Shown here one piece after another: positions 28,624 through 38,188 of a stretch of 64,000 bases of DNA (position 1 is the first letter of the stretch; the number at the start of each line of letters is the position of its first letter). Made by a program: the position numbers and the translations under genes. This DNA comes from Acidobacteriota bacterium (GTDB lineage: Bacteria; Acidobacteriota; Thermoanaerobaculia; Multivoradales; J023), in contig JAJCXR010000038.1 of NCBI GenBank assembly GCA_029263315.1, positions 1 to 64,000 of the forward strand. Direction: 5' to 3'. The notes under the pieces were generated by a model that saw nothing but the letters and a program-made list of their open reading frames with translations, had not been told where the DNA came from and ran no database searches.

Positions 28624-29271
28624 ATGCGCCGTGCTGCGATCGCCGTCCTGTTGCTGTGCTGCGGCCCAGCCCTCTCCTCGTGCCGCCAGGCTGAGCCCAG
28701 CCAAGAGCCCTTGCCGTGTTGGTATGAGGCCGAGACTGGGGAGACGGCAGGGGATTTTGTCTCCCACGACGGCTGCGCCACCCTGGATGGCGCAGGGCTA
28801 CCCAGCGTCGCCGCCGAGCACTTGGCCGTCGCGGACTACGACGACGGCCTGGCGACGTTTTTCATCGACGGACGCTGGTTCTATGTGCGCCACGACGGGG
28901 CCAGCCTAGGGGTTCTGGCCTACGACAACGGCGCCGATATGTGGTCCAGCGGGTTGGTGCGCGGTCGCCACCAAGGCAAGATCAAGTACTTCGATCGATC
29001 CTTGCAGCCGGCCATCGATACGGCGTTCGATGGGGCTTGGCCCTTCGAAGGCGACCATGCCGTGGTGTGCCAGGGTTGCCGAGAGGCGCCGGCGGACGGT
29101 GACGAGCATCGCGCCATCATCGGTGGGGCGTGGGGAGTCATCGATCGCCATGGCCGGCCGGTGGTACCCATCGAGCTCGGCCGCGACGAGGCCCTGCAAC
29201 GTTTGGAAGACCTGCAACGTTTGAAAGAAGTGCAACGTTTGGAAGGCCTGCAACGCCTCGAAGACCTGTAG
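28624..29271 (+). CDS. Exported WG-repeat-like lipoprotein, 215 aa
   Basis: The N-terminus has a hydrophobic stretch ending LSSC, a plausible lipobox with Cys at about residue 20. The body contains WG-type repeat pieces: DGLATFFIDGRWFYVRHDG, DNGADMWSSGLVRG and GGAWGVIDRHGRPVVPIELG. The last 25 residues are repeats of LQRLED/LKEV encoded by an 18-bp tandem repeat; the stop codon lies inside that repeat, which continues beyond it, so the tail length may vary among strains. Confidence 0.65.
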   Translation: MRRAAIAVLLLCCGPALSSCRQAEPSQEPLPCWYEAETGETAGDFVSHDGCATLDGAGLPSVAAEHLAVADYDDGLATFFIDGRWFYVRHDGASLGVLAYDNGADMWSSGLVRGRHQGKIKYFDRSLQPAIDTAFDGAWPFEGDHAVVCQGCREAPADGDEHRAIIGGAWGVIDRHGRPVVPIELGRDEALQRLEDLQRLKEVQRLEGLQRLEDL

Positions 29272-29300
29272 CGCCTCGAAGACCTGCTTGGAAGGCCTGT
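29193..29300. repeat. 18-bp tandem repeat at the lipoprotein gene end
   Basis: Units of the type CTGCAACGTTTGGAAGAC recur about six times. The first four code for the Leu-Gln-Arg-Leu tail and later, diverged ones lie past the TAG stop. Confidence 0.8.
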
Positions 29301-29380
29301 AAGGAAGCAAAGACCTCGAGACAGTGGATTCTGGCAAGACGGGCCGACCGCCGTGCTGCGAGGCGGGCTTGTGGGCTGTT

Positions 29381-29782
29381 TCAGGGCTCGATGAGCAGGG
29401 TGTACTCGACGCTGCCGTCGACGGGGATGGTGCCCGCATCGAACATTTGAAAACAATAGACATCTTCTGGCAAGCGGAAAGAGAACTTGGATCCGACCGC
29501 GGAAGCGACGCGGTAGGTGGTGGTGCACTCTGCGTCGAGCACTCTGCCGATGGAGAAACCGAGGGTGGTTACCGGCTGGCTCGTCAAGGAGGTGATTTCA
29601 GTGACTTCGATCCGCACCGTTTCCGTTTCGGTCAACGTCAACGCTTGCCAATCGCGGTCCTGATAGGCGACGGTGCCCTTCTGGAAGTAGGCGTCAGGGC
29701 TCGGTTCGGTGGAATTGCCATCGCAAGCCGTCAGCAGGAGGCCAAAAAGAATCAAAGTCCATGGCAAGATACGTTGCGTCAT
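29381..29782 (-). CDS. Small lipoprotein, 133 aa
   Basis: The signal peptide ends LLTAC, a good lipobox with Cys at about residue 20. The mature domain is beta-rich with many Thr, Glu and Val: LTLTETETVRIEVTEI and GTIPVDGSVEYTLLIEP. The family is not recognised. ATG at 29782 starts the basic N-region. It is convergent with the WG-like lipoprotein gene. Confidence 0.65.
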   Translation of the reverse strand: MTQRILPWTLILFGLLLTACDGNSTEPSPDAYFQKGTVAYQDRDWQALTLTETETVRIEVTEITSLTSQPVTTLGFSIGRVLDAECTTTYRVASAVGSKFSFRLPEDVYCFQMFDAGTIPVDGSVEYTLLIEP

Positions 29783-30059
29783 TGCGCTCTCCGTCATGTC
29801 ATCATTGGTCGCGTTCGACGGGACGGGCCCGGCGTGGCGTTATCGGGTGGACGAGTATCGCCGATCAGCGAGATCCCTGCTCGGCACCCAGCTCTCGAGC
29901 TTGCCCAACTGTGGAGCTCAGCAAGCTGCAGCGGATATTAGCAGTGTCAGTGGCAGTCTCAGAAAGAGCAGTCTTAGAAAGAGCAGTCTCAGCAAGATCC
30001 TACGGCTTTCAGGTCGAGCAGTTTAGACCGCCAGCCATTGTGCCGTCGAGGAGTGATCA
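29783..30059. repeat. Intergenic gap with a 15-bp tandem repeat
   Basis: Three 15-bp units beginning GCAGTCT lie at 29953-29997. The rest of the gap shows no gene. A GAGGAG ribosome site for the next gene is at its right edge. Confidence 0.7.
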
Positions 30060-30662
30060 GTGATTCGGACCCGCGAGCAACTGCGAGATCTCTATCCTAA
30101 CCCGGGAGAGCGGTCGGTCAAGAAGCAGCTCGACGCCCTCGACGGCCATTGCCGTCGTTTCATCGAGCTGTCCCCTTTCTGTGTCGTCGCCACCAGCGAC
30201 GCCGAAGGACGTTGTGATGCGTCGCCCCGGGGTGGCGCCCCCGGTTTTGTCCGCTGGGTGGACGCAACGACCCTGTGGCTACCCGATGCGACGGGCAATC
30301 ATCGGTTGGACAGCCTGACCAATATCGTCGCCACCGGCGGCGTGGGATTGTTGTTCCTGATCCCCGGCGTCGACGAAACCTTGCGGGTCAACGGCCGGGC
30401 CCGCCTGCGCGACGAGACCGAGATCATCGCCCGGTGCACCGACGGCTCCAGGCCTCCCCGTCTGGTCGTCGAGGTGGCGGTGGAGGAAGCCTACCTGCAC
30501 TGTGCCAAGGCCTTGATGCGCTCCCGGCTATGGGACGGCGAGGCCCAAGTGGCGCGCCAAACCCTGCCGACCATGGGGCAGATGCTCAAGGATCAGATCG
30601 GTTCCGACGAGCCGGCGGAGACGCAGGAAGCGATGTTGGCCAGGTACGCCAAGATCCTGTGA
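30060..30662 (+). CDS. Pyridoxamine 5'-phosphate oxidase-like flavin protein, 200 aa
   Basis: The split-barrel FMN-binding fold is indicated by FIELSPFCVVATSDAEGRCDASPRG, the core WLPDATGNHRLDSLTNIVA, GVGLLFLIPGVDETLRVNGRARL and a C-terminal YLHCAKALMRSRLW. This matches a PNPOx-like subfamily of about 200 residues annotated mostly from actinobacteria. GTG at 30060 has a GAGGAG site. Substrate is unknown; true vitamin B6 oxidases differ at the substrate-binding C-terminus. No operon partner is evident. Confidence 0.88.
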   Translation: MIRTREQLRDLYPNPGERSVKKQLDALDGHCRRFIELSPFCVVATSDAEGRCDASPRGGAPGFVRWVDATTLWLPDATGNHRLDSLTNIVATGGVGLLFLIPGVDETLRVNGRARLRDETEIIARCTDGSRPPRLVVEVAVEEAYLHCAKALMRSRLWDGEAQVARQTLPTMGQMLKDQIGSDEPAETQEAMLARYAKIL

Positions 30663-30727
30663 GGTGGCGAGCGGCGACCGTCGCGACCTGAGCCTCTGCG
30701 ATCGGGAGGGTGCTCCGGGCGGCGGGG

Positions 30728-32056
30728 CTACGGTGTCGATCCTGACCAGCCTTCAGTAGAACCGCTCTCGAAGCCATCGGCGAAGAGGGAGAGGGCGAGC
30801 CGTTGCCCGAAGGCTCCCGCCGCTGAGCCGTCGTGCCCGCCGAAGCTGCGCCAGGCGACGAGGAATTGGCCGTTGCCGCTACCGATCGCCGGATGGTCCT
30901 GGTCGTCGACGATCTCGCCGTTGATCAGCAGCTCCGTGCCGAGGGCGTTGCCTTGGCCGTCGAGCCGTCGTCCGTAGATATCGTCGAAGCTGTCGACATC
31001 GGCCTGCTGCTCCGATTGCCAGACGACATAGAAGCCGCCTTGGCCGTCGGCGGCGATGGCTGGATTCTCCTGATTGAAGGGGGTGTGTAGGTTCACTTGC
31101 ACTTCGTCACCCAGCGGCTGGCGGGAGGCGTCGAAGAGTTGGGCAAAGATGCCTTCGTCGCTACCGTCTTGGCCGTCGCTCTCCCAGGCGATGGCGAAGG
31201 AGCCGTCGGCGCCGACGGCGATGGAGGGATCCTCTTGGTCGCCGGTGGTGAAGGTATTGACCTGTACCTCGCCGCCCAAGGGGGTGCCGGCGCCATCAAA
31301 GGCTTGCATTACGACCGTTTCGCTGCTGCCGTCAAAGCCTTCGTCCTCCCAGGCCACCAAGAAGTTGCCGTCCGTAGCCACTGCGACGGGGTCGTTCTGA
31401 TCGGAGGCGAACGTGGTGTTGACGAGAAACTCATCGCCGGCCGGAGCGCCACTATTGTCAAAGCGCTGGCCGTAGACCCCCTTGAGGCTGCCGTCTTGAG
31501 TCTCGCTCTCCCAGACCACCAAGAAGTTGCCGGCATCGTCGAGGGCGACATCGGGATTGCCCTGGTAGCCGGTGGTGAAGGTATTGACTTGCAGCTCACC
31601 GCCGAGGGCCGTGCCGGAGGCGTCATAGCGTTGGGCGAAGATGTCGAAGACATCACCTCCGGTTTGCATGTAGCTCATCCAGACGACGACGAAGTCCCCC
31701 TGGGGGCTCCGGTCCACCTGGGGGTCCACCTGCAGGTCGAGGGTGTAGGAGTTGACTTGGAATTCGGCCCCCTCAGGCTGGCCGTCGATGCCGAACCGTT
31801 GGCCGAAGATGCCCCACGAGGAGCCGTCCTGATCGTTGGAGCCTTCCCAAACCACCACGGTATTGCCTTGGGCGTCGCTGGCCACTTGGGGAAGCCCCTG
31901 ATTGCCGGTGGTGTAGGTGTTGACCTGCATTTCAGACCCCTGGGGAATGACGGCGTCGGCCAGGACGTTGGAGCACAGTACAAGACTCAGGGACACGGCG
32001 ACGAGCCTGAGCATGGAAACGATGCTGGTGGGCCGGTGGGTTCGATTGGAGAGCAT
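30728..32056 (-). CDS. Secreted beta-propeller-like repeat protein with FADGFESG tail, 442 aa
   Basis: A signal peptide (about 1-34) is followed by seven repeats of about 55 residues with the pattern QVNTFTTGDQ, DPSIAVGADGSFAIAWES and GIFAQLFDASGQPLG. Seven such units fit a beta propeller. The last 20 residues, LFADGFESGSTEGW, match a tail found on other exported proteins in this window (47.9 kb) and probably serve sorting or surface display. ATG at 32056 follows GAGG. Function is unknown. Confidence 0.7.
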   Translation of the reverse strand: MLSNRTHRPTSIVSMLRLVAVSLSLVLCSNVLADAVIPQGSEMQVNTYTTGNQGLPQVASDAQGNTVVVWEGSNDQDGSSWGIFGQRFGIDGQPEGAEFQVNSYTLDLQVDPQVDRSPQGDFVVVWMSYMQTGGDVFDIFAQRYDASGTALGGELQVNTFTTGYQGNPDVALDDAGNFLVVWESETQDGSLKGVYGQRFDNSGAPAGDEFLVNTTFASDQNDPVAVATDGNFLVAWEDEGFDGSSETVVMQAFDGAGTPLGGEVQVNTFTTGDQEDPSIAVGADGSFAIAWESDGQDGSDEGIFAQLFDASRQPLGDEVQVNLHTPFNQENPAIAADGQGGFYVVWQSEQQADVDSFDDIYGRRLDGQGNALGTELLINGEIVDDQDHPAIGSGNGQFLVAWRSFGGHDGSAAGAFGQRLALSLFADGFESGSTEGWSGSTP

Positions 32057-32303
32057 TCTGGATCCTCGGTGGTAAGGCATACCGCATGCCGAAAGCTAGG
32101 TAGTTGTTGACCCTTGAGACCCTTCCTGGCGATGGAAGAGGTTTGGCGAAGGGTTGTCGGGCTTGTGGACCTGGCCCACAACCTACCCAGCGTACAAATC
32201 GGCAATAACGTGTCATCACTGTGCGTCAGGGTCGCTGAAAGCCTGGACGCCCAAAGACCTGGACGCCCAAAGCCTCGGTTCCTCAAAGACCTTGGGAGAT
32301 GCA
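32057..32303. other. Divergent intergenic region
   Basis: This 247-bp gap holds the start regions of the propeller protein and the PhzF-like gene. A direct repeat, CTGGACGCCCAAAG, occurs twice at about 32243-32272. No gene was found. Confidence 0.5.
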
Positions 32304-33149
32304 ATGAACGATTCGACATTGACCCGTATGGCGGCCTTCGCCGAGCAGCCGGGCGGTGGCAATCCGGCCGGCGTCTGGATCGGCGGTGCGCTGCCGACCG
32401 ACAACGCTATGCAGCGATTGGCGGCGGAGATCGGCTATTCGGAAACCGCTTTTTTGCAACGCTTGGATGGCGACCGCTGGCTAGTGCGCTATTTCAGCCC
32501 GAAGATGGAAGTGCCCTTCTGCGGCCATGCGACCATCGCCAGCGGTGTGGTGCTCGGAGAGCGCTTCGGAGCGGGACGCTATCGCCTGCAAACGCCCGTC
32601 GGGGAGGTGCCGGTGGACGTTGGCCCCGATGCCTCCGGCGCCATGGCCGCCACCTTGACCTCGGTGGCCCCCTCAAGCCGCGAAGCGCCGACTGACCTAT
32701 TGCGAGGAGCGTTGCGCTGCCTCGGTTGGTCGCAGGATCTGCTGGACCCAAACCTGCCGCCGCGTATCGCCTTCGCCGGGTCGTCCCATTTGGTGTTGGC
32801 CTTGAGACATCGTCGGGACTTGGCGCACCTGGATTATGCCTTCGACGACCTGGCAGACCTGATGCGTCGCCACGACTTGATCACCCTACAGCTGGTGTGG
32901 CGGCAGGACGACACCACCTTCCAGGTGCGCAATCCTTTCCCGGTGGGTGGGGTGGTGGAGGACCCGGCGACGGGGGCCGCGGCGGCAGCGTTCGGCGGCT
33001 ATCTGCGAGAGCTGGGGCTGGTGACGCCGCCGACCCGCCTGACGCTCTACCAAGGAGAAGATATGAGACGCCCCAGCGTGCTGCATGTGGAGATCCCGCG
33101 GCAGGGTGGGATTCGGGTCCAAGGCAGAGGATTGCCGATCGAAGGGTAG
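32304..33149 (+). CDS. PhzF-family isomerase/epimerase, 281 aa
   Basis: The two-domain diaminopimelate-epimerase-like fold is shown by AAFAEQPGGGNPAGVWIGG, the catalytic Glu in IGYSETAFL, RYFSPKMEVPFCGHATIAS and the C-terminal VEDPATGAAAAAFGGYL. The family isomerises small ring acids; only a few members make phenazines, and no phenazine genes are near. ATG at 32304 has a GGGAG site. Length is normal. Its substrate is unknown. Confidence 0.92.
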   Translation: MNDSTLTRMAAFAEQPGGGNPAGVWIGGALPTDNAMQRLAAEIGYSETAFLQRLDGDRWLVRYFSPKMEVPFCGHATIASGVVLGERFGAGRYRLQTPVGEVPVDVGPDASGAMAATLTSVAPSSREAPTDLLRGALRCLGWSQDLLDPNLPPRIAFAGSSHLVLALRHRRDLAHLDYAFDDLADLMRRHDLITLQLVWRQDDTTFQVRNPFPVGGVVEDPATGAAAAAFGGYLRELGLVTPPTRLTLYQGEDMRRPSVLHVEIPRQGGIRVQGRGLPIEG

Positions 33150-33154
33150 GGGCC

Positions 33155-34465
33155 TCAGGATGGGTGGCTGTTGATCGCCGCGAGCCGCCGTTCGAGGAAC
33201 CGTCGCTCGGGGGCGCTGCATCGACACTCCAGGGCCTGGCGAAAGGCATCGGCTGCGTCCCGTCGTCGGCCCAGTTGGAGGAGCAACTCGCCACGGGTGG
33301 CGCCCAACAAATGGTAGCCGACCATGGTGCCGTCGACCGCCATCGTGGCGATGGCCTCGAGACCGGCTTGCGGTCCCTGCAAGCGGGCCAAGGCGACGGC
33401 CCGGTTGAGGGCGACAATGGGCGATGGCTGGTGTGCCAGCAGTTGATCGTAGAGTTGCAGAATGGCGGACCAGTCGGTGCAGGAGGCGGACGGCGCGGCG
33501 GCGTGGTGGGCGGCGATGGCCGCCTGCAGGTGGAAACTGGTTTGCTGATCACCCCTGGCCGACCGCTCGAGATGCAGGAAGGCGCGATGGATGCGTTGGC
33601 GGTCCCACAGGGCTCGATCTTGATCCGCCAGGCGCACCAAGTCGCCTTGGCCGTCGAGGCGGGCCGGTAGGCGCGAGGTCTGAAACTCCATCAACGCCGC
33701 CAAGGCGTGCACGGCGGGCAGGTCGGTGGCGGGGCAAGCGGCCAAACAGACGGTCAAGCGCAGGGCCTCGTGGCACAGGTCGGCCCGCACCAGGGCGTCC
33801 CCCTCGTGGGCGCCGTAGCCTTCGTTGAAGGTCAAGTAGAGCACCTCCAAGACACTTTCGAAGCGTTCGGGCAAGGCCTCGGCGCAGGGAACCTCGAAGG
33901 CGAATCGCCCTTCGCGGATGCGGCGCTGGGCGCGCACGATACGTTGGGCGACGGTACTCTCCCGGCTGAGCAGGGCGCGGGAGATCTCGCGCACGCTCAA
34001 GCCGAGAACGGCTTTGAGGGTCAAGGCGACGCGACCGTCCCGCGGCAGATCGGGATGGCAGCAGAGGAAGATCAAGCGCAGCTGATCGTCGGTGATTTCA
34101 CCGGGCAACCGGGCTTGTGGCGGCAGGGTGTGACCGGCCGCCGCGGCGGCGGTTTCCAGCCGTCGCCGTAGGTCGTCTTCCTTGTCGCGGAAGGTCGTAT
34201 GCCGACGCAGCTGATCGAGGGCCAGGTTGCGGGCCACCCTGTAGAGCCATGCCGTCGGTTGCTTCGGCACGCCGTGGAACGGCCAACGGCGCAAGGCTTG
34301 CAGCAGGGCATCCTGCACCACTTCCTCCGCCAAGGCCAGATGGGCCGGGCCGAAGGAGCGGGTCAGGACCGCCACCATGCGGCCCGACTCGCGACGGAAG
34401 AGATGGTCCACCAACTGGCTGATACTCTCTTCGGCGGTCTCTTCGGGGGGCAACACCTCGGCCAT
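33155..34465 (-). CDS. ECF-type RNA polymerase sigma factor (ECF42-like), 436 aa
   Basis: Region 2 (about 20-90) includes LTRSFGPAHLALAEEVVQDA and WLYRVARNLALDQLRR; region 4 (about 130-185) includes PRDGRVALTLKAVLGLSVRE and LLSRESTVAQRIVRAQ. A 230-residue helical TPR-like C-terminal domain follows, the feature of the ECF42 group, which has no classical anti-sigma factor. ATG at 34465 overlaps the YCII-gene stop as TGATG. The co-encoded YCII protein is the standard partner of this group. Confidence 0.94.
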   Translation of the reverse strand: MAEVLPPEETAEESISQLVDHLFRRESGRMVAVLTRSFGPAHLALAEEVVQDALLQALRRWPFHGVPKQPTAWLYRVARNLALDQLRRHTTFRDKEDDLRRRLETAAAAAGHTLPPQARLPGEITDDQLRLIFLCCHPDLPRDGRVALTLKAVLGLSVREISRALLSRESTVAQRIVRAQRRIREGRFAFEVPCAEALPERFESVLEVLYLTFNEGYGAHEGDALVRADLCHEALRLTVCLAACPATDLPAVHALAALMEFQTSRLPARLDGQGDLVRLADQDRALWDRQRIHRAFLHLERSARGDQQTSFHLQAAIAAHHAAAPSASCTDWSAILQLYDQLLAHQPSPIVALNRAVALARLQGPQAGLEAIATMAVDGTMVGYHLLGATRGELLLQLGRRRDAADAFRQALECRCSAPERRFLERRLAAINSHPS

Positions 34466-34815
34466 CAATGCATGGCGTCGACGCGACGGATTTCCAAGGT
34501 TCCGAAGTCCACGTGGGGGCAGCCCTTGGCGATTTCGACGGCCTCGTCGTAGCTCTCGGCGGTGACGGAGAAGTAGCCGCCGATCACTTCCTTGGTCTCA
34601 CTGAAGGGGCCATCGATGACCCGCAAGTCGCCGTCGCGGCTGTGCAGGACCCGACCTTCATCGTCCACCAACTTGTCGCTGGCGACAAAGCTGCCGGCGG
34701 CTTGCAGGCTGTCGCCCCAAGCCTTGTAGCGTTCGATGACGCCCTGCATATCCTCGGGACCAAAACCTTCGAAGTCGGTGGGGCCATTGTAAAGAAGAAA
34801 CATATAGGTGCTCAT
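34465..34815 (-). CDS. YCII/DGPF-domain protein, 116 aa
   Basis: The dimeric ferredoxin-like YCII domain is indicated by MFLLYNGPTDFEGFGPEDM, then LVDDEGRVLHSRDGDLRVID followed by GPFSETKEVIGGYF and the end DFGTLEIRRVDAMH. Such DGPF proteins are encoded with ECF42 sigma factors and probably sense or relay their signal. ATG at 34815 has a strong AGGAGG site. It is translationally coupled to the sigma gene. Confidence 0.94.
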   Translation of the reverse strand: MSTYMFLLYNGPTDFEGFGPEDMQGVIERYKAWGDSLQAAGSFVASDKLVDDEGRVLHSRDGDLRVIDGPFSETKEVIGGYFSVTAESYDEAVEIAKGCPHVDFGTLEIRRVDAMH

Positions 34816-35018
34816 GGTTGCGTCCTCCTGGTTGGCGATGTGTCGCCGGATCGATGTCCCGTCGTCGACGGGACCCTTGGGGTGAGTCTGTGCTCCTATG
34901 ACGGATGAGCTGGACGATTATCGACAAGACGGGACATCACTTCAATGTGCCCCTCGGCCAGTGCGTCAATTGAGGCTAGCTAGTTCCTATCCCGAATTAC
35001 CGAAATCGGTCCCAGCGG

Positions 35019-35050
35019 GAGGCCCTTCGAGCGACCAAGGGGCCTCTTTG
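35019..35050 (+). other. Hairpin upstream of the haem-oxidase-like gene
   Basis: GAGGCCCTT pairs with AAGGGGCCTC across an 11-base loop and is followed by TTTG. It lies in the divergent gap 34816-35100, about 50 bases before the ATG at 35101. It could be an attenuator or terminator; no other feature was found in this gap. Confidence 0.4.
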
Positions 35051-35100
35051 CGTCCAAAATCCTCCCTCGCCTCACCGCGTATCTGAAACAATTCCTTTCG

Positions 35101-36408
35101 ATGGCCCACTCCACTTCCCCATCCGAGGGGCGCGGCCCCAGCCGCTTGCCGATCTACTACTTCAACTTCAGTCACCTGGCGTTGATCGCCGCCTTTCTCT
35201 GCCTGGCGATATTCCCCCAATCGGCCATGGGATTCTTCTATCACCCTTGGATGATGGTGCCGGTGCACTTGGTGACCCTGGGCTGGATCAGCTCGTCCAT
35301 CTTTGGCGCTCTGTACATGATCGGCCCCATGGCCTTGCGTCGCCGCCTGCCCGAGGGACGCCTCGACAAGGTGGCCATGGTGGCTTACATCTGCGGCCTC
35401 GGGGGCATGCTGGCCCATTTCTGGATCGTCAGCTACGGCGGCATGTTGTGGTCCGCCTGCGGTGTGATCTTTGCCCTGTGTGTTGTGGGCTGGCGCACCC
35501 TGACGGCCCTGCGGCGAGCCAAGGTGGCCCTGGGGGTAAAGCTGCACTTGGGGTTTGGGTTCCTCAATTTTTTCGTCGTCGCCCTGCTCGGCGTGACCAT
35601 GGCCTTCGCCAAGTTGGGATGGGGTTGGCTGGGGGCCCCCTTGAGCAACGTCTATGCCCACTTCCACCTGGCCGCCCTCGGCTGGGTGTTGATGATGATC
35701 TTTGGTGTCGCCTACCGCCTATTGCCGATGTGGATTCCCGCCGCCATGCCCAAGGGGCCGGCACCGTTGCTCAGCGCCCTGCTGCTCCAGGTCGGCAGCC
35801 TCGGGGTCTTCCTCTCCCTGCTGCTGGATCGACCATGGCTGAAGCTCTCCAGCCTGCTGGTGGTGGGGGCCGTGGTCACCTTTGCGACGTCGGTGATCTG
35901 GATGCTGCGCCACCGCAAACCGAGGGCCCGCGGCTTGCAAGGTCTCGATTTCAGTCTGCTGCACGCTGCCCAAGCCATGCTCTACTTGCTGCTGACCCTG
36001 GGCCTGGGGTTGAGCTTCTTATTCGCTTCTTGGAATGAAGTGGACCGCTTGGCCTGGATTCCAATCTACGCCATTTTGGGACTCCTGGGCTGCGCCGCCC
36101 AGATGATCTTTGGCATGGCGGTACGACTCTTCCCACTCTACGCTTGGTTGTTGGCCCTGGCGGACGGCGGCTTCGAGGTGCCACCGGCGTCGCCCCACGG
36201 TTTTCCCCAACGCGGCGTACACGCCACCATCTTTGGCCTGTGGACCCTCGGCGTCCCTTTGTTGGCCTTCGCTTTCCTTGACCAGAGCCCATCGCTGCTG
36301 GTTCCGGCCGCCCTGGTGCTCGCCTCGGCGGGCCTGGCGAGTCTGATGAATTTTCGCCATATCCTTCGGCAAGCCAAGGCTTCGTTGCAGCAGAAGGCCG
36401 GGGAGTAG
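35101..36408 (+). CDS. Polytopic membrane protein, NnrS/haem-copper-oxidase-like, 435 aa
   Basis: About twelve hydrophobic helices fill the protein. Histidines lie at helix positions as in oxidase subunit I and NnrS proteins: FYHPWMMVPVHLVTLGW, MLAHFWIV, KLHLGFGFLNFF and YAHFHLAALGWVLMMIFG. These could bind haem or copper. No other oxidase subunit or denitrification gene is adjacent, so a role in nitric-oxide or metal handling is only suggested. The Lys/Arg-rich tail is cytoplasmic. ATG at 35101 lacks a strong ribosome site but starts the conserved frame. Confidence 0.7.
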   Translation: MAHSTSPSEGRGPSRLPIYYFNFSHLALIAAFLCLAIFPQSAMGFFYHPWMMVPVHLVTLGWISSSIFGALYMIGPMALRRRLPEGRLDKVAMVAYICGLGGMLAHFWIVSYGGMLWSACGVIFALCVVGWRTLTALRRAKVALGVKLHLGFGFLNFFVVALLGVTMAFAKLGWGWLGAPLSNVYAHFHLAALGWVLMMIFGVAYRLLPMWIPAAMPKGPAPLLSALLLQVGSLGVFLSLLLDRPWLKLSSLLVVGAVVTFATSVIWMLRHRKPRARGLQGLDFSLLHAAQAMLYLLLTLGLGLSFLFASWNEVDRLAWIPIYAILGLLGCAAQMIFGMAVRLFPLYAWLLALADGGFEVPPASPHGFPQRGVHATIFGLWTLGVPLLAFAFLDQSPSLLVPAALVLASAGLASLMNFRHILRQAKASLQQKAGE

Positions 36409-36532
36409 AAGCTCGTTGAAGCAGCAGGCCGGTCATGGAGTCGAGCCAGCTTAGAATAGGTCACGCCCCTGGGGCGTAACCTCGATGACCCGGTCTGATC
36501 TGATGCCATTGCAATCATTGGAGGGCTGCTCC

Positions 36533-38188
36533 ATGCCAATCCGACCCGCTTCGTCCCAACCACGCCGATCGTTGGCCCTGAGCAAGGGCGCGTCGCTGTT
36601 GCCGTGTTTTGCCGCGTGGTTTGTCTCCATCCTCCTGGGGGCGGCCATCGACACCCGGGCACAGCCCGCAAAACCAGCTCCTGCCAACCTTCCTGAGGCT
36701 GCGGAGGAGGCGGTGATGCCTGAGCCTTCGGTGGTCCCCGAGCCGTCGGCGGTCCCCGAGCCGTCGGCGGTCCCCGAGGAGATGACAGAGCCGCCGGAGG
36801 TGATAGCGCCGAGGGAGCCAGTCGAGCCGGAGGTGCCCAAATTTGAGCCCAACGACGGTGATCCGCAGTGGTTCGAGAAGATGCTGGCCCGTTCAGCGGA
36901 GCCCTTAGAGCTCCGCCAGGTGGCAGCTGAGGATATGTACTTCAAGGCCTCCATCCCCGCCGAGCAAGTGCAGCCGCTGACTCCATTTGATGGGGGCTAT
37001 CTTATGACCCTGTCCTTCGGCGCTGAGCAAGGGGTCTTGGGCGAGTGCTATGTCTATGAGGAGGCCATTGACATGGCCTCCTTTCTGGCTTTGTTGTCGG
37101 ACAGCACCTTCGAGCTCGTCGAGAAGACCTACGGCACCCTCAGTATCAAAGAGGTCTACGAAGTCGAGCTCGGCAATTTGGGGCCGGTGCCGTATTTGGG
37201 TTTGGCTTGGTTGTATTCGACCCAGGCCGAGAACCCCGAGGATTCCGTGGTGGGTCAAGTGAAGCAATGGGTGGCGGTCAAGCAGGGGCACGGTCTCTAC
37301 TGCCAAACGACGGTGATGGGCTATGACGATCTTTTTTTTGGTCTCTTCCGTGCCTTGACGGAGACCATCGAGTTTGGCGAGGCGCCGGCGTCGCTGCCCT
37401 ATTACGAAGAGGTGTCGCAGATCAAAGTCGGCGAGCACAAGGTAGGCATTTCCTACACCTCGCACCGCATCGACGGGGATGGTGACATCGAAGTCCGGGA
37501 GACCACTTCGATGCTCGTGCCTTTGGATCAAAGCACCTTGATGACGGAAGATTCGGTGAGTCTCAGCTATTCGACCCTCGACGGCGCAGTGATCACCGAG
37601 CTTGAATTTGGCATGGAGAATGGCGAGTTGCTCACCGAGCTCACCCTCGATCATGAGGATGGGGTCGGCTGGGTGGTGAACGGCAATTTCCAAGGCAAGG
37701 CGTTGCAAGCCACCCTGGGGGAGGGGGAGCTGAGATCCAGTTTTGGTGAGCGACTGGACTTTGCGGAATTCTTGCGGACGGCCGAGCCCTCGGCGGTCCT
37801 GACCAGCCTGACCTGGGCGCCCGCCATCGATCCGGTCCAGCTGATGGAGGGGACCATCACCTACCTGGCTCCTCGGCCCGCCGACGCCGACACGCTCCAG
37901 CATCGGGTCAAGTTGACCCTAGGCCCTCTGGAGGTCGAGGCGGTGGTCGACGACGGTCTTTCGGTGTTGACTATGGGCATCGAGATGGGCGCCGTCCGTA
38001 CGACCCTCGAGCGGCTGCATGCCGAGGGTGATATTTGGTATCCGCGGACCCTGCCGGCATTTGCCGAGGCCATGGCAGCCCGCCAGGTGACCTCTGAGTT
38101 GCCGGAGGTGCCCTCGACGGATGAGGCATCCGATGCCTCCACCGCCGATACCCCGGCCACCGACGATGGCGGGACCCCCGAGCCATGA
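36533..38188 (+). CDS. Exported hypothetical protein, 551 aa
   Basis: A signal peptide (about 1-38) is followed by a Pro/Glu-rich linker with VPEPSAVPEPSAVPEE repeats (about 55-100) and a 400-residue beta-rich domain that I do not recognise. Repeated Tyr/Glu motifs such as YEVELGNLGPVPYLGLAWLY occur. The C-terminus is a Thr/Asp-rich tail. ATG at 36533 has a GGAGG site nine bases upstream. The stop overlaps the next gene, a transglutaminase, as ATGA, so the two are coupled and this may be a substrate or partner of that enzyme. Confidence 0.65.
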   Translation: MPIRPASSQPRRSLALSKGASLLPCFAAWFVSILLGAAIDTRAQPAKPAPANLPEAAEEAVMPEPSVVPEPSAVPEPSAVPEEMTEPPEVIAPREPVEPEVPKFEPNDGDPQWFEKMLARSAEPLELRQVAAEDMYFKASIPAEQVQPLTPFDGGYLMTLSFGAEQGVLGECYVYEEAIDMASFLALLSDSTFELVEKTYGTLSIKEVYEVELGNLGPVPYLGLAWLYSTQAENPEDSVVGQVKQWVAVKQGHGLYCQTTVMGYDDLFFGLFRALTETIEFGEAPASLPYYEEVSQIKVGEHKVGISYTSHRIDGDGDIEVRETTSMLVPLDQSTLMTEDSVSLSYSTLDGAVITELEFGMENGELLTELTLDHEDGVGWVVNGNFQGKALQATLGEGELRSSFGERLDFAEFLRTAEPSAVLTSLTWAPAIDPVQLMEGTITYLAPRPADADTLQHRVKLTLGPLEVEAVVDDGLSVLTMGIEMGAVRTTLERLHAEGDIWYPRTLPAFAEAMAARQVTSELPEVPSTDEASDASTADTPATDDGGTPEP

